A DNA stretch of 64,000 nt from Clavaria fumosa (GCA_951802425.1 OX637794.1:2480001-2544000); one strand, 5' to 3'. Counted from the stretch's first letter, positions 47,258 through 59,354 are shown. Made by a program: numbers and translations. The notes: generated by a model not told the origin, from the letters alone.

Positions 47258-49669
47258 CGTGCGCAGGGCCGCCTCACGCGAACGGCGTCGGCATGCTATC
47301 TACACCTGTGACGGAGCATACAGGCATGTATGTATTTGGAGATTTCCGAACGGATTGTCCATGTGGCAGCTTATGCGCCTCCTGGTTGGTCACAATGTCA
47401 GGCTTGGGGATCTGATATGAGTCTACGACGGAGGCCTGGTCTCTGGCGCGCAGATCGCCCAAGCAAGGTTTCTCTCAGCTTGCATGTGCAGAAGTCGTTC
47501 ATTGGTTTGGTAGCGACAGGGTCAGCAAGTCGGAGGGAAGATATCTGAAAGAGCGTCTGCGCCTCCGCTCTGCTGTCCCCTCGGCCATCATGGGAAGAAT
47601 GTAATTGGGGCTTGCCCTCCTTTCATTTTGATGCAGGGTGCGCCACACGGGCACACAGACTCCTCGTGTCATGTCCTGGCCAGGTCCTCTTAGCATTTAA
47701 GCAACGAGGTATAAGCGTCGATGAATACCGGATTAGTGATGTGATCACCTCGATAAGATCAACGTGGAATCATTAGTGTAAGTTTGGGCATCCGAGAATT
47801 GCTGTCATCCCGATTCGCAGTAAGGGTTTTGAAGCTTGTTCAGCGGTTCGGTTCTTGATCCGACTCTTGGAGGCGTTGAACATGGGTCGAGATCTGGTTT
47901 GAAACGTCACAGCTCATCGAAGAATATAAAAAGCCAGAATGAGGCAAATCGAAGTCGACAGACCGTCCTGACAAGCGTCACCGTTACGATCCCATTGAAT
48001 CCCCAACACCTCTATGTGTAAGGCACGAAGGTGAGTCGAGCCGCGTATTCGACATCGAAGAGGAGCCCGATCTCTGGCAGGGTGACGCACAACTTCAAGC
48101 TGTGTGGCCATTCGGTGAATCTGGTGAGCGGTATTCGTCTAACTCGTCGTCTGACTCACTTTCAAGTCCGTTGATCTCTGTTCCTCAGCCAGAAGTATTA
48201 GTTGAGAATGCACAGCGTGTCCAGTGGGATGGGGCACACTGACTGGTCTCGCAGATCGTGTGTGAAGACACCCGTTGCAAATTTAGCTCTACGCATCCTT
48301 CAAGTTGCGTTCCGCCGAAATGTACAACGACTTGTTGGCAGTAGTGGGTCGCTCGTTGTCTCCAGAGCTCGCTTTGATCGCTGACGGGGTATGAGCCTCC
48401 AGCAGGAAATTTCCGGAGATGTACAGTCCGTCTCGTCTGCGTTCCTTGAAAAGAGACGCCGGAACTGACAGTTTTGGCAGATCTGTACATTGACAACGTC
48501 TGCGATGACTGTCGGAGGGCGGGACGAAGCGGCCAGAGCGCGTGAGAGAACCCGGGTCTGTTATCGCGGGTCCTGCACTGACGATGGAGCGTCATGAAGC
48601 GTGACCCTAGTTTAGAAAGACTACCCCATACGCAGAATTTGGCGGCTTGATGTGACACACGGTCTGCTGATAACAAGTCAATTATCCCATGTTGGTGCCG
48701 ACCCAATGGCCCTCGCAGAGATAGCCAGAGAACGAACCAGCCCTCCACCATGCGCCGCTGGATGACGTAGCGAAGATAAACCGTGAAATTGCCAATGACG
48801 GACGGTAAGTGTGGATCTGCGCCGCTGGCGCGCTGGGTGACGGAACCAGACAAGAGCGGTGAGGTAAAGGAGCACGCTATCACGCCGCACATTGAGTGGC
48901 GTCAGAGTTCCCGCTCTTCAGGTGTCTGTTTCCAGGGAAGTTATCGGTCAGCTGTTAGAGAGGATTAAAAAATCCGCTCTACGGAGTTCAGGACCCGCTT
49001 GTAGAGGGCCTGGCACGAATATATTAGGAGGTCAACAGGGCCCCAATGAGAAGGATCTGAAATTTAGATATCGATCGATAGAGAGGCCACTCGGCTATCA
49101 CGGAGGCGGATTCATTTTCTCCGGGGGGTGACCGACGGTGGGGGCATGCAGAAGTGTGAGAGTCGGGTCGCGAACTCCGAGACAAGTGAAATGGTTACTA
49201 GTACCTGTACACATGCTGCTCAAACGTGGTGGATGTTTAAGTAATTATTACGGAAAGCACTTGGTTAGGGTGCAGAAATTACCGGGTCCGGAAGATCAAC
49301 AATCAAAGGCCTGTCAAGTTTTTACCCTGTGCCTGCGCTGAAAGGGTTGTAACACCCGCCATCAATAACGGTAGGCACATCGAGGCGAGAGATAATGGAC
49401 GCACACGGAACAACGACGAAAAAAAAAAACATTTCAGCTTTGGAGGCACATGATAAACCTTTCGTTCAAAACGGTGAGTTGGTGGTGCTCGGTGAACGGC
49501 AACGTGGACTAGCTTCCCGCGAAGGAAAGATTTCGGGTGGACCGTGGCTAGCGTGTCCTTTTTCGACGTTTTTAAGATCAGCTCGCTTTTTTAGGCAAGT
49601 GAAATTCGAGGGTTCGCGCGCCGCGTGCCATGGCCACATTATACACACACATACACACAGGGCTCGTTC
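47258..49669 (+). other. 2.4-kb region with unidentified exon-like blocks on the plus strand
   Basis: No full gene could be built. Two plus-strand blocks look coding. About 48015-48240 contains RVFDIEEEPDLWQGDAQLQA and VPQPEVLVENAQRVQWDG. About 48291-48393, directly after a TTTAG acceptor, reads LYASFKLRSAEMYNDLLAVV and GRSLSPELALIADG up to a GTATGA donor. A possible further exon at about 48478 reads LYIDNVCDDCRRAG. Frames before 48000 contain stops. This may be a lineage-specific gene or a decaying one. The stretch from 48700 to 49669 shows nothing. Confidence 0.35.
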
Positions 49670-51046
49670 ATGCCAGCAACGTCGCGCTCCACGGCTGCTC
49701 AATGGCTCTTCCCAGTTTCGGTTCTTCAGGCATCACCTAGCCTTGCTACGTCTGCCTACACTATACAACGGGAACTCTATGACCGTGCAAGGGGCGTCGA
49801 GTTCTTGTTTCGCCTCGGTTCATCGCTTGCAATGTACGACCCGTTGCTGCACCGCTCGCGTCGCGCTCATGTCCTTCATTCTCAAGGCCTTCATCTGCGA
49901 TGTTCACTGCTGCGATGTGGTTCCACCGTTTCTATATGCGCTTATCTCTAGAAGATTATCATCGTCAAGCAAGGCCGCGTATTTGCCAATTTCTACACCA
50001 TCTTACTTCTATTATAGGACGTCGCGGCATCATGCCTCTTCCTCGCGACCAAAACGGAAGGTTGTGGGCGAAAACTTCGAGATGTCGCCGCGGTTTGTCA
50101 GGCAAAGGTCACAGGACAGGAATTCAACGACATATCACCCAATAGTCCTGTACGTTGTCTCAAGTTGCTTCTCGAGCATACGCGATTCAACTGCTCTCCA
50201 GGAAGTGAACCAAATATTGCATACTATACTTCATACTGAAGAGGTTCTCATTGCTGCCCTCTGCTTCGAATTCGAAGTAGAAACTCCGCATGCCATTTTG
50301 GTTGACCTATTCGAGGCCAATGATATTGACGTGCGTGTCCAGGAGCATGCTTGGAGCATCGCACATGACTCGTTAGTGCATAATCGATTATCATGACTCA
50401 TATTGATTGTCCCGCAGCTATCGGACGCCTCTTTGTGTCCTGTTTACCCCGAGAGTGATCGCTGCCGCGTGTTACATTTTGGCGCAGCACGTAGTGGAAG
50501 GCCCGCACTCAACCTCTCTCGATGCCCGGATATCATCCATGACGTCGTCTTCATCCGCTTCCCTTCCAACCCCTCCAACACATGACTCGGCGTCACCAGA
50601 TGTTGCTCGTTATCCAATTGAGTTCTCATTTGGGAGTCTTGAGTTGAGCCAGATTGCCGGTGCGTTAATATAACCCTTCCTGCTGCCGCGAAGGTGACAC
50701 ATGTCCAGAGTCGTCGTGCATTCTTCTGCAATTCTATCACGCGCAGGACATCGATGCACACCCTTATCTTGCGCCACTAGTTGGGGTACGCGCATTCATC
50801 TGTGTGTTTGAGCAACTGATGCCAAGGATCTTTAAGGTTCTTCCACCAACCACGTACCCTCAACCTCCCCAACTGTATTCACCCTTTTCGGAGATGCAGA
50901 CTTCTATTGCAGATCATGCGCCCTCCGCCAGCGCTCCTTCCCAGCGGACTCCCAGCTCATTACATGGTGACAGCTCTCCTGCCAAGGCAAACGGATGGAT
51001 TCCCGTCACAGGGAATCCTCCATCGGAGAAGAAAGTTCTTCGCTAA
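49670..51046 (+). CDS. Cyclin, CCNK/CTK2-like transcriptional cyclin
   Basis: The exons are 49670-49833, 49887-49968, 50018-50149, 50202-50371, 50418-50659, 50694-50785 and 50837-51046, giving 363 aa. The cyclin box reads IQRELYDRARGVEFLFRLGS, MFTAAMWFHRFYMRLSLEDY, HRQDVAASCLFLATKTEGCG and LRDVAAVCQAKVTGQEFND. The second box has EEVLIAALCFEFEVETPHAI, VQEHAWSIAHDSYRTPLC and VIAAACYILAQHVV. Transcriptional cyclins of this type partner CTD kinases such as Cdk12 or Ctk1. Intron 49969-50017 begins GCAAGG and ends ATAG, a GC-AG intron whose removal restores YHRQDVAA. The tail is Pro/Ser-rich. Confidence 0.88.
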
Positions 51047-51719
51047 ACGACGAAACAGGCGAAATCGGCATTTTGCGCTGCCATCCACGCCCTCGTCCCT
51101 TATCACCGGTGATTCGGGCGGAGTACACGCGACTGTATTCTGACGCACCGGAAGAGTCACGCCATAATGTGTAAGGACGATATATTCAGTCTTTTGAAGA
51201 AGGTGGCATATAGCAGTCCTTCCCCCCGGTAACCTAACCTGATGTCCATCGTGTTTTGACCCGCGGACCATCCCTGTGCCCCATGTTCTGAATATCTACT
51301 GCACCGCCAAGTGAATGATATGTGAATGTCTGCAGTGACTGGCGTTGATTGCGTTTTCTGGACCCGCACTTAGCATTAGCATCCTAGAAATTTCACGACA
51401 AGCAAGCAGTTGGAACCAACACTTGTTACATAAGAAAAACTACTGTGTTCTGTTCAAGTCGCGGTTTCTTGTGTCAGTACAGTGAGATAGCTCAAGCAGC
51501 CTGTAATCTGGGTCGTGTACAAACTAGCCTTTGCCCAAGTCCGACCCCACAACGATAGGAGGCACATTGTCTGGTTTCGCGCAGAAATTGACACACAATT
51601 GACTTTACGAGGCCTCCAGATGCGAAAGGCGTAGACATCTCAAATGGCCGGTAAGCGCCAGTAAGTAGCCCAGTTTGGTGGACTCTAACTTTGCCTAAAA
51701 GGATCGTCTAAATCATATA

Positions 51720-52503
51720 CAGATACGTCCTGAAGTTCGCTTGCGCTCCTGTGGAACAGGCAGCGGGGAGCTTGCGTTGTCAACTTCAGAAGGAAGTTCA
51801 CTTAATGTTTGTCAAGAGAAGTGACGATGACATTTGCCCCAGACGCCCTTGCCTCACCTGGTCATTTCTAGTACGCTGTAAAAAATCGGCGGACAGACGA
51901 CCTACACCAGGCATTGAGCGCTTTCCTACTGCCCTGCTTCTTGGTATTGTATGGGTGCCATGACCCGATACGTCGCAGAGGAAGGATATAGCTGTCGCCT
52001 CGCGTCTGCCTGTGTCATCGCCAATGTCAGTGTTGCATCACTCATTGCCCCGACAAGATTAATTACTGACTCAAATTGCAGCCATAAGACTTCACCACAA
52101 ATGTTAAGGCGTAAATTCTGAACCCACCTCCGCTGGGCATCCTACATGCCGCGTCAGATCAAACACTACCTTCATGGGCAAGTTCAACTACGCCCGAGGC
52201 TTCTGAAAGCAACGACTTGCACTGTAAGTTGATGACTCTGCAAGATCTGCGCTCCAAAGCTTACTTTTCAAGTACCCGATAATGAAATCGACTACACTGT
52301 TGTTGGTGCTGGCGGTGTCAATGCGTCTTTCTTATTCGCATCAACGATGGACTACTACGCCTGGTCATCAAGAAAATATGCTCTCGTGTTCGGACGCTCT
52401 TCTTGCCACCGATTCCGCAATCGATTCCGCAGATGATCCCATCGTGCAGGGCTTGCCTATGGGTCTGTGTGATGGTTGCGCTTTGCATGACTACACGGGG
52501 TGA
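51720..52503 (+). pseudogene. Decayed ABHD/EHT1-type hydrolase copy
   Basis: Pieces in different frames follow the order of the intact hydrolase at 56637-58538. 51720-51790 resembles its APACKPVKEGGLG block. About 51870-51935 reads YAVKNRRTDDLHQALSAF, like LYSAYTTDDLKQALLYI. 51960-52025 reads MTRYVAEEGYSCRLASACVI, like ITKYVAEEGVNSRLNSCCAL. About 52305-52350 reads NASFLFASTMDYYAWSS, and 52420-52457 reads DSADDPIVQGLPM, like SAADDPVVQRYP. Stops and frame changes break it, and the nucleophile block is lost. It is a remnant, not an expressed enzyme. Confidence 0.7.
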
Positions 52504-52850
52504 GTATTTGGATCGGTGGCGAACGGGCTCTTTGGGCTGTGCTGGTAGATCGTTAAACCAATCGTGGAATGGCTGAGAGCCACAAGAGACCTGCTGGTCC
52601 GCCGGCCTCGAGGCTGAGCATTGTGTGAGAAGGGCGGCTTCATAATGGATTAGCTGAGGTATGACCTTGGGTGCAGGGAAGTTGGGGGTGGTGGTCTAGT
52701 CGCGGGATTACCTCAGAGTGGCATGTTCCAGGGTTCGTGATGAGATGTTCGGCAATCATCTGGATCTTGACATAGGGAAAAGTACGTGTATAATATACAA
52801 AGACAGTAACCACAGTTCCTGTATTAATTGCGGCATGTTGGCACAGAGTC

Positions 52851-53959
52851 TCAGTCACTATCGCTGAATCTGATATGTTCCGTCTCCTCTTCTTCTTCTC
52901 CCCGTGTTCGCTGATACTGGCTAATGTCCACGGAAACAGTCCCTTCTTCCAGCAGGTTTTCGTCCTCGAGATTCTTGCTGCGCTCGAATAGTTGCCGTCC
53001 TTTGCATGAGGAATACATGAGACTTGGTTTTCAGGCTTGAGGGCGTTATGATACCTGTCAATCTGGTGGCAAGCCGCTTGAATTCTTCCCGCTCTTTGGG
53101 TGTCATTCCTTTCATTTTTTCCTCATTGTCGCGCGCTTTTTTCAATGTAGTTTCATCGTCGAACTTGATTTTCCATCCTCTGAAACTTTCCACAGTTACG
53201 GGTGTCCCACGCGTTCTAGCCGCTTCTACCTATGGCCAAATGGTCAAATCCTCAGTATGCGCTCGGTCATGCCGCATGATGTCGGGAGTGAGCAAAGCTG
53301 ACCTCCAATTCAAGCATCTCTTTTTGTAGCTCTGCCTTCTTTTTCTCTTCGACTCTTGCATTGACGACCGCCGAGAGATGCTCCTGGAGATGAGATAACA
53401 ATGTAAATGTCATGGCCATCCCTAGATTTTCTTCGCCCTGAGGAACTCGGAAGTCATCGAAATCGAATCACGGCGAAGGTGCGGTGATGTCCAACTTACC
53501 ACAGTCCGTAGTCCGTCCAGCAGCGAGGCAATTTCGTCATCGCGAGCCTCACCTTCGACGGCTTCCAGGGATAGTTCCGGGAGCGCATCCGGGTATCCCT
53601 CATTGTAGTCCACGGTGAGCATCAATTTCACTTTTCGAGCGTAATAGTCAGTCCGTGAAATCCTCGTGTGAGACCACGAGAAAACAGTACGGTCATCGGC
53701 CCCTTCCACGGCGTCGTCTGGCTCGACGACAATCTGGATTTGTTTATCGGATCGTACTTAGCAGGGACATGTGTCTTAGCGCAAGCAGATTGTTGCTGCA
53801 TGTAACAGTCAAGCACGAACTAAAGAGTTCCGTAGGATATATCGACACCAGAACCTTTGCAACGCGTTAGACGTGCATCGAAACGGGGGACAACAGGTGT
53901 AGCAAACACGGATCTGCAGAACACACCTCTAGCTCCTCGGCCAGAATGCTTGCAGACAT
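52851..53959 (-). CDS. GIR2: RWD-domain protein Gir2 / RWDD1
   Basis: MSASILAEELE (ATG at 53959) is spliced to VLVSIYPTELF. The RWD core follows: VKLMLTVDYNEGYPDALPEL, LSLEAVEGEARDDEIASLLD and GLRTV, including the YPxxxPxL signature. A coiled-coil and VESFRGWKIKFDDETTLKKA and GMTPKEREEFKRLATRLTG follow. The acidic end is HIRFSDSD with TGA at 52851-52853. Gir2/RWDD1 binds Gcn1 and the DRG-type GTPase Rbg2 and modulates Gcn2 signalling. GCN3, acting in the same pathway, is 6 kb away. It diverges from MRPS21 with 67 bp between starts. Confidence 0.9.
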
Positions 53960-54026
53960 GAGCAGTAAGGTTTCCTAACCCAAATTGGGTCAACTTTCCC
54001 AAGCAAACTTCTCTCAGCGAACTTCA

Positions 54027-54661
54027 ATGTTGTTCTCGATGGTCCGCTCAATCTATTGGCGGTCAGCCGCTACTACCAAGTCCTGGCGATTTTCTAGCAC
54101 TGCGGGGCCAGTGTGGCCCACGATTGTGTCACCGACTGCACCTGCTCGGGCTGCACCTGCTCGGACTGCACCTACTCGGGCTGCACCTGTTCGGGCTGCA
54201 TCTGCTCGGGCTGCGCAAATGACAGAGGTGCGGGCCACGGACGGGGTGTTGCCAGTCCTGCTAAATCACACCAAGAACGAGCCCTCAAAGGTCGATTTGG
54301 ACAAACTCTGGCAACATAGATGCGAGCTCTCTGTTAATCTCGGACAGGCGCGAGCCGGGCCATACCTTGGTCTGTATTGGTCGTCTCTCTGATGACTTCG
54401 AGTTGACTCGCATGTCATTCAGGGCGGTCTGTCACGGTTTATAAAGGGGGATTAGAAAATGCCTTTCGAGCTTTCTCGCGATTGCTGAAGGAGAACAAGG
54501 TCATGCAAGAGTACAGATATCAAATGAGACATGAGAAAAAGGGCGTGAAGCGGAGAAGGCTCCGAAGCGAGCGATGGCGAAAGCAGTTCGCCAACATTGT
54601 ACGAGAGGGCTTGTCTCTCGCTTTGTCTACTTCCTCTGACCAGCGATACTATTTTATCTAG
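54027..54661 (+). CDS. MRP21: Mitochondrial ribosomal protein bS21m (Mrp21 / MRPS21)
   Basis: The exons are 54027-54369 and 54423-54661, giving 193 aa. A presequence rich in Arg/Ser (MLFSMVRSIYWRSAATTKSW) is followed by an Ala/Pro/Arg repeat linker encoded by a 15-bp tandem repeat. The second exon is the S21 domain: GRSVTVYKGGLENAFRAFSR, LLKENKVMQEYRYQMRHEKK and GVKRRRLRSERWRKQFANIV. It is a small-subunit protein of the mitoribosome. The upstream ATG at 53985 is in frame but would add residues unlike a presequence. The gene is easily missed because the domain exon has no convenient start codon. Confidence 0.87.
54135..54209 (+). repeat. 15-bp tandem repeat, five units, inside MRP21
   Basis: Five near-identical units of GCTGCACCTGCTCGG run from 54135 to 54209. 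They encode repeated (A/T)-A-P-(A/T/V)-R residues in frame, between the presequence and the S21 domain. Confidence 0.9.
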
Positions 54662-56636
54662 GTGAGGCAAAAAGTGAACCTTGTCCGTGCAATTCGTCAG
54701 CGAGGTGCATAGAGCGCTTGATCATGCTGGGCCATGTGTCCATGTCTTCAGATTGGCGTTCGATCAGTGTGTGAACTTTAAACCTTCTTTTTTCAATGTC
54801 AATTATTGAAACCGCAATGCCTTTTGCTCCCCGCCCAAAACTCAGAGGTATGATCACATGAAGGCATCATTAATCCCCGAGATGCGATCTATTGTGCTAT
54901 CGAACGCGCAGCTCATTCTTCGACATGGTGCTGCCGATCGAAAATGCTCGGAGATTGTAGTGCAATAATGACTAACTCTACAACAAGCCGCACCCACTCA
55001 GGCAGTCGAGGGCCTGAAACTTTACGTGGAGAAGCTGTCAGAGGTCAATAAACCTTGGTGTACCCAGCCCGCACGGACCCAGCCGTATTTCGAAACCAAG
55101 AGTACGGTATCGGATCGAGCCCAACTTTGTATGCGCAACTAGTCAGGGCACCAGGAGGTGTCCGCAATTTTGGGGCGCCTCGTGTGGCCCACGATGGAGG
55201 CAATGTTTTTGGAAGGATTAAAGCACAGCCTCCGCATGGCAGCAGCGTAAGTGGGCATAATGGCCCCTTTCGGGAATACCTCGTGAGAGGGTTTCTCAGG
55301 CCTTGGACTCCCGGGGCTTGGAAAAGACAAGTGGCATGCAAAGGTTCTGGTTTAGGGCGCCTTTTTCGCGTGGTGAGTCCGCCTTCCCTGGATCGAGATC
55401 TTCATCCCGAAAGACCCAGCAGTGAGGTTATTGTTTCATTTGAATGCTTTAATTTGCTCATACCGTCATGCCCTGGCCTCGCTGTCTTCGTACTCTCGGA
55501 GCAGGGGGTAAATTGTCGTTATAATGCTTGGGCGGGTTTCAGGCGTATTAGGCATTAGCATCGTGTCCGGCGAGCCAAATACTTGGGCCGGATAGCGGGG
55601 AACGTCGAGCAAGACTTCACCAGACTCAGCGTGTTCTTCTCCGTGATCAACAAGCCTCACCTTGGAGGCTCGGGCGCAGTCCTTCGGAACGAGGTCGACA
55701 TGCCCCGTGGATCCCATTCTGCGTGGCTGCAAGAGAGGAATAAATTGAAGGCAAAGCTTGTATGGACCACTCGAACAATCTCTCGAGCAACTGGAGCGAC
55801 CACTTGACTTACGATGTGTCACAATGTACGTACGACTATTTGGACGGAGCATATAGACCTGACATAAATGGTAACCAACAATGGTAGATTATTGACGGAC
55901 GTTACCACACCACCTGCGGGCACTTTGTCTCGATGGCGACTCGTCATCAGGATTGTCTACGACCAAACTGCCTTTTCAGCAGGTGCCACGAACACCTCAC
56001 TGGTACATCGCAAGGGTCGGCGATCGTCCCCATGTTGCTAAACTGATGACCGCGATTTCACGCAGGGTGCAAATCGACGTCATGTGTCCGACTCATGGCC
56101 CTGCCCGTCCGGAACCCTATTAGGGTGAGCCCGACCAAATGCTGGGACTGTGTCGTTCGTGACAGAGATGGTATGCTCGGGGAGTCAGTCGACGACTGGC
56201 CATGCGAATGCGACACGGCCAAGTCTTAAGGAGGCGGGCTGGTGGGAGGACGTTGACGCCCGTTGTGCCCACCTCATCCTCCACCCCGCTTGAGAGACAT
56301 AGATTCTATAATGTACATAGAAGATGCGCCGCCACAGGAACAGGCGCTGGATTTTCTGCCGATAATTCTCTACATAATGACATGGAATCGATTCTACTGC
56401 ATTCTCAATTGCCAAAGGTGAATGCCACCAAATTGCGCATAGCTTCGCAAAACAGCTTTGTTCATCGTAGCAGTGGACTATCACTTATCGCATTATAAAC
56501 AGGAGAATTCTAACAGGTTTTCTCTCTCGTGGAGATCACCCATTCTAAATGTGTACCGTGGTTGCCATGACGAATATAGTACCATCCTGCACTTCAGCCA
56601 CACCGCAGCTTCCATGCCTTCACGCCCAATCGTCGG
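54662..56636. other. 2-kb region without a supported gene
   Basis: Open frames occur on both strands (minus 54654-54857 and 55466-55852, plus 55055-55558), but none resembles a family or has clear exon structure. On the plus strand at about 55900-56030 a Cys/His-rich block (YHTTCGHFVSMATRHQDCLR, then PNCLFSRCHEHLTG) resembles small Cys-rich hypothetical proteins of mushrooms. It is listed as a finding. Most of the region looks non-coding. Confidence 0.35.
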
Positions 56637-58538
56637 TCACAGCCCTTGCAGGAACGCGCCACCTTTATGGCCAGCAGGGGTGGTGTCATCGTCGACCGCG
56701 TCTTCGATTTCCTTGCATCCGAAGTGCCCGCGGCCGACCTCCTTGAGGAAGCCATCCTCCTCATATATCTCTGCGCCCGCTGGCCGGTCAGGGTCGTACG
56801 CGAGATCTTCGCCAACGGCGCGCAGCCACTCAAGCACAGGCTTCTGCACCCATCGTTTGGTGCGGAAGAGGGACTTGAATGGCGAGGAAGAGGAGAACTT
56901 GGAGTCGGACTCAAACCAGCCGAGATGCCCGCCGATTGGGGTGAGCCCGAGGGCGAAGAGGCCGTTCTTGCCCGCCTGTGTCGGGTACCGCTGGACAACG
57001 GGGTCATCGGCGGCACTGATGGCGAGGAAGGGCACGCGGACGTCATCGGTGACGTGCAGGCTCGAGGAAAATCGGTAGTAGTCCCACACGTCGCCGAGCG
57101 GGAAGGGGCCATGCGGCTTAGAGTAACCACCCACAAGACGAGTGAGGCGCTCGTCAAACTGCAGCATAGTCGGCCGGCTTCCGAGAGTGCGGACGCTGTC
57201 TAGTCCAGTAGCCAATATGTGATCCGGCCATCGTCGTCGGATGGTCTTTTCGTGGTTCTCCACCACCCTCAGAAGATTTTGTCCGAGGGACTTGGAATAA
57301 ACGTACTTGCTGATAGGGCCGCGGTAGTTGAGACTGTAAGTGAGATACTCGTGAGACAATCGTTGGGGGTTTTCTGGTACGATGAGACGTGTACCATATT
57401 GCATTCTCTTCTAAATCCCATGGCTAAGGGCGATGGATAAGTTACCGAGTCAACCCCATGTGTTAATCATACTTACGCAAGCGAGAGCACAACAAGAGTT
57501 GAGTCTAGAATTCACCCCTTCTTCCGCAACATATTTCGTGATGATATTTGCGCCAAGCGAAAATCCCAGGCCCATCAGACGGGATTTGGGATAGCGTGTT
57601 CGGATATAGAGTAGCGCTTGCTTAAGATCATCGGTTGTATATGCTGAATAGAGCTGGGGCGACGTCAGTGGCACGCCAGCGCCTGACATGCGTTAAGAGG
57701 CAAGTAAGATATCGACGCTTGCACGAAAGGTCAAGACAGAGGACTGACATCCCCGAAAATTGACTACAACGCCACGATAGCCAAGACCACCTTCTTTGAC
57801 GGGCTTGCAAGCGGGTGCAAGTATGTTTCTGACGTATGCCTCATAAGAACCTGGTGAAATGTGGTTGGTCAGATGAGCCATTTCCACGGTTTAGGGATGA
57901 GCTCTGCGTGCCTCCGGTGAGCCCGTGCAAGACGACTACAATAGGCGTGTCGTCCGGTATGTCAGGTGGGTGGGTGAAGTCCAGACCTCTAGAAACACGA
58001 TATCAGCCTGCGGAGTCCTAGTCGCCGTGGTACGACGCGAAATACGAACAATGTACCGCCGTCTGTGAGCCTCAGATATTTTCTGAGGGACCAAGACGCG
58101 TCAGGTCGTCGGTAACATGGTCGAGCCTAGAAAGGAAAAGAACAAACCTACTGAAAGTTAACGAAGAGTAACATTTCAAAAAATTTAGGGGGCACATCGC
58201 ACCTATCGTACACCACCTTATCTATCCCGGAGAAATCAGCCAGAATGGAGTTGAGGGTCTGCAAGTGACCACTATTGTTTCGAAAAAATCTCGTTATTCG
58301 AACGTGTCTTATGGGGTTCGTCAACTCACCTGCGGAGCCACCATGCGGGATGGAAATGGGAGAACAAGCTGGGTACTTTAGTTTCCACGAATGTGTTGAA
58401 GTTGACTTCCTCTGAAAGCTTTTTACCCTGGATCCGGACAAGGGCAGGCGAGCTACCGAAGTAGACGGTTGTGCGGGTTGACATCGGGAGGACTAGTGGA
58501 TACAGAAGGAAGGAGAGAATGCTAAGTAAAGCACCCAT
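56637..58538 (-). CDS. Alpha/beta hydrolase, ABHD1/3 - EHT1/YheT type
   Basis: The ATG at 58538 opens a membrane segment (LLSILSFLLYPLVL). HPAWWLRSGHLQTL, the YheT-type hallmark, is formed by splicing. IPDDTPIVVVLHGLTGGSYE, GLGYRGVVVNFRGC, TDDLKQALLYIRTRYPKSRL and MGLGFSLGANIITKYVAEEG (nucleophile Ser in GFSLG) follow. DFDERLTRLVGGYSKPHG-like and AISAADDPVVQRYP (catalytic Asp) come next, then PIGGHLGWFES (catalytic His). The triad is complete. Family members are medium-chain ethyl ester synthases or esterases and monoacylglycerol lipases. The stop is at 56637. A broken paralogous copy lies at 51720-52503. Confidence 0.9.
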
Positions 58539-59354
58539 TCAACTGGTGACGAGAGAAAAGGAGAGGGTAGAATGGCGCGTGCATGATATACTGTAGCTGG
58601 CTTTTGTAATTGTGCGGCCAGAAGTTTGCGGGAAAAAGGTCACAAGTGCCGGGATGACCGATGAGTATCACGCCGGAAACGCGCTACTCTCGGCGATGCC
58701 GGAATGACTACCCCGAGCAACTGATACTCCGTCTCATCTCCGAGGCTGCTATCACCGAGCGAGACCGCGCCCCGTACAACATTAACCCCGCTGATTGGGC
58801 GGCTATTAGGTCAGATTTTGGTTTGTGCGACTACGGCTCATGTTCATTGGCGACCTCAGCTGCGCGATGGCAGAAACCCTGATATAACCACCGAGACCGG
58901 GGATACATGTAGAGCATCCCCATTTCGAGTAAGGGTACTGAGACTCTTTTGTGTACTTGCTCCCTTTGTGTGTTTTTCAAGTATCTGTCCCGTAAAGTAG
59001 GTGTCAGTGTAAAGATATTGCCACACTGCTTCCATAGTAGAGCCTTATAGTCAGACAGCAACAAAGCACATGGTAACTAATATAGTATTCAGGCCACATC
59101 TGTAGCACCAATAGATTTGCGGTGATCAATAGATACCACATTGTATGGCTATGTTCTACAGCATGCTACAGAGACTACAGTAGGTCATCAATTACATTGC
59201 TCATGGTACTCAAAGAGGTGCAAGTCAAGGTATTTATCAGATAGAACTTGGTGGCAAGATCCAGTGTATCTGACGATAGATAAGTGCCTCATCACCTACC
59301 TGTTCCGATCTGCGCCCTTCTTCTCTTGATCCTTGCTGTCATACATTTACAGTA
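58539..59354. other. Intergenic stretch, nothing recognised
   Basis: This is the 5' region of the ABHD gene grading into repeat-rich DNA. One plus-strand frame at 58661-58882 has no family resemblance. Confidence 0.45.

Noticed and set aside
48185..48892. 235-codon minus-strand frame
   Set aside because: Its residues show no family pattern, and it overlaps plus-strand blocks with better splice sites; likely a shadow frame.
55055..55558. 167-codon plus-strand frame
   Set aside because: Gly/Pro/Arg-rich with no domain, no splice structure and an equally open opposite strand; treated as chance.
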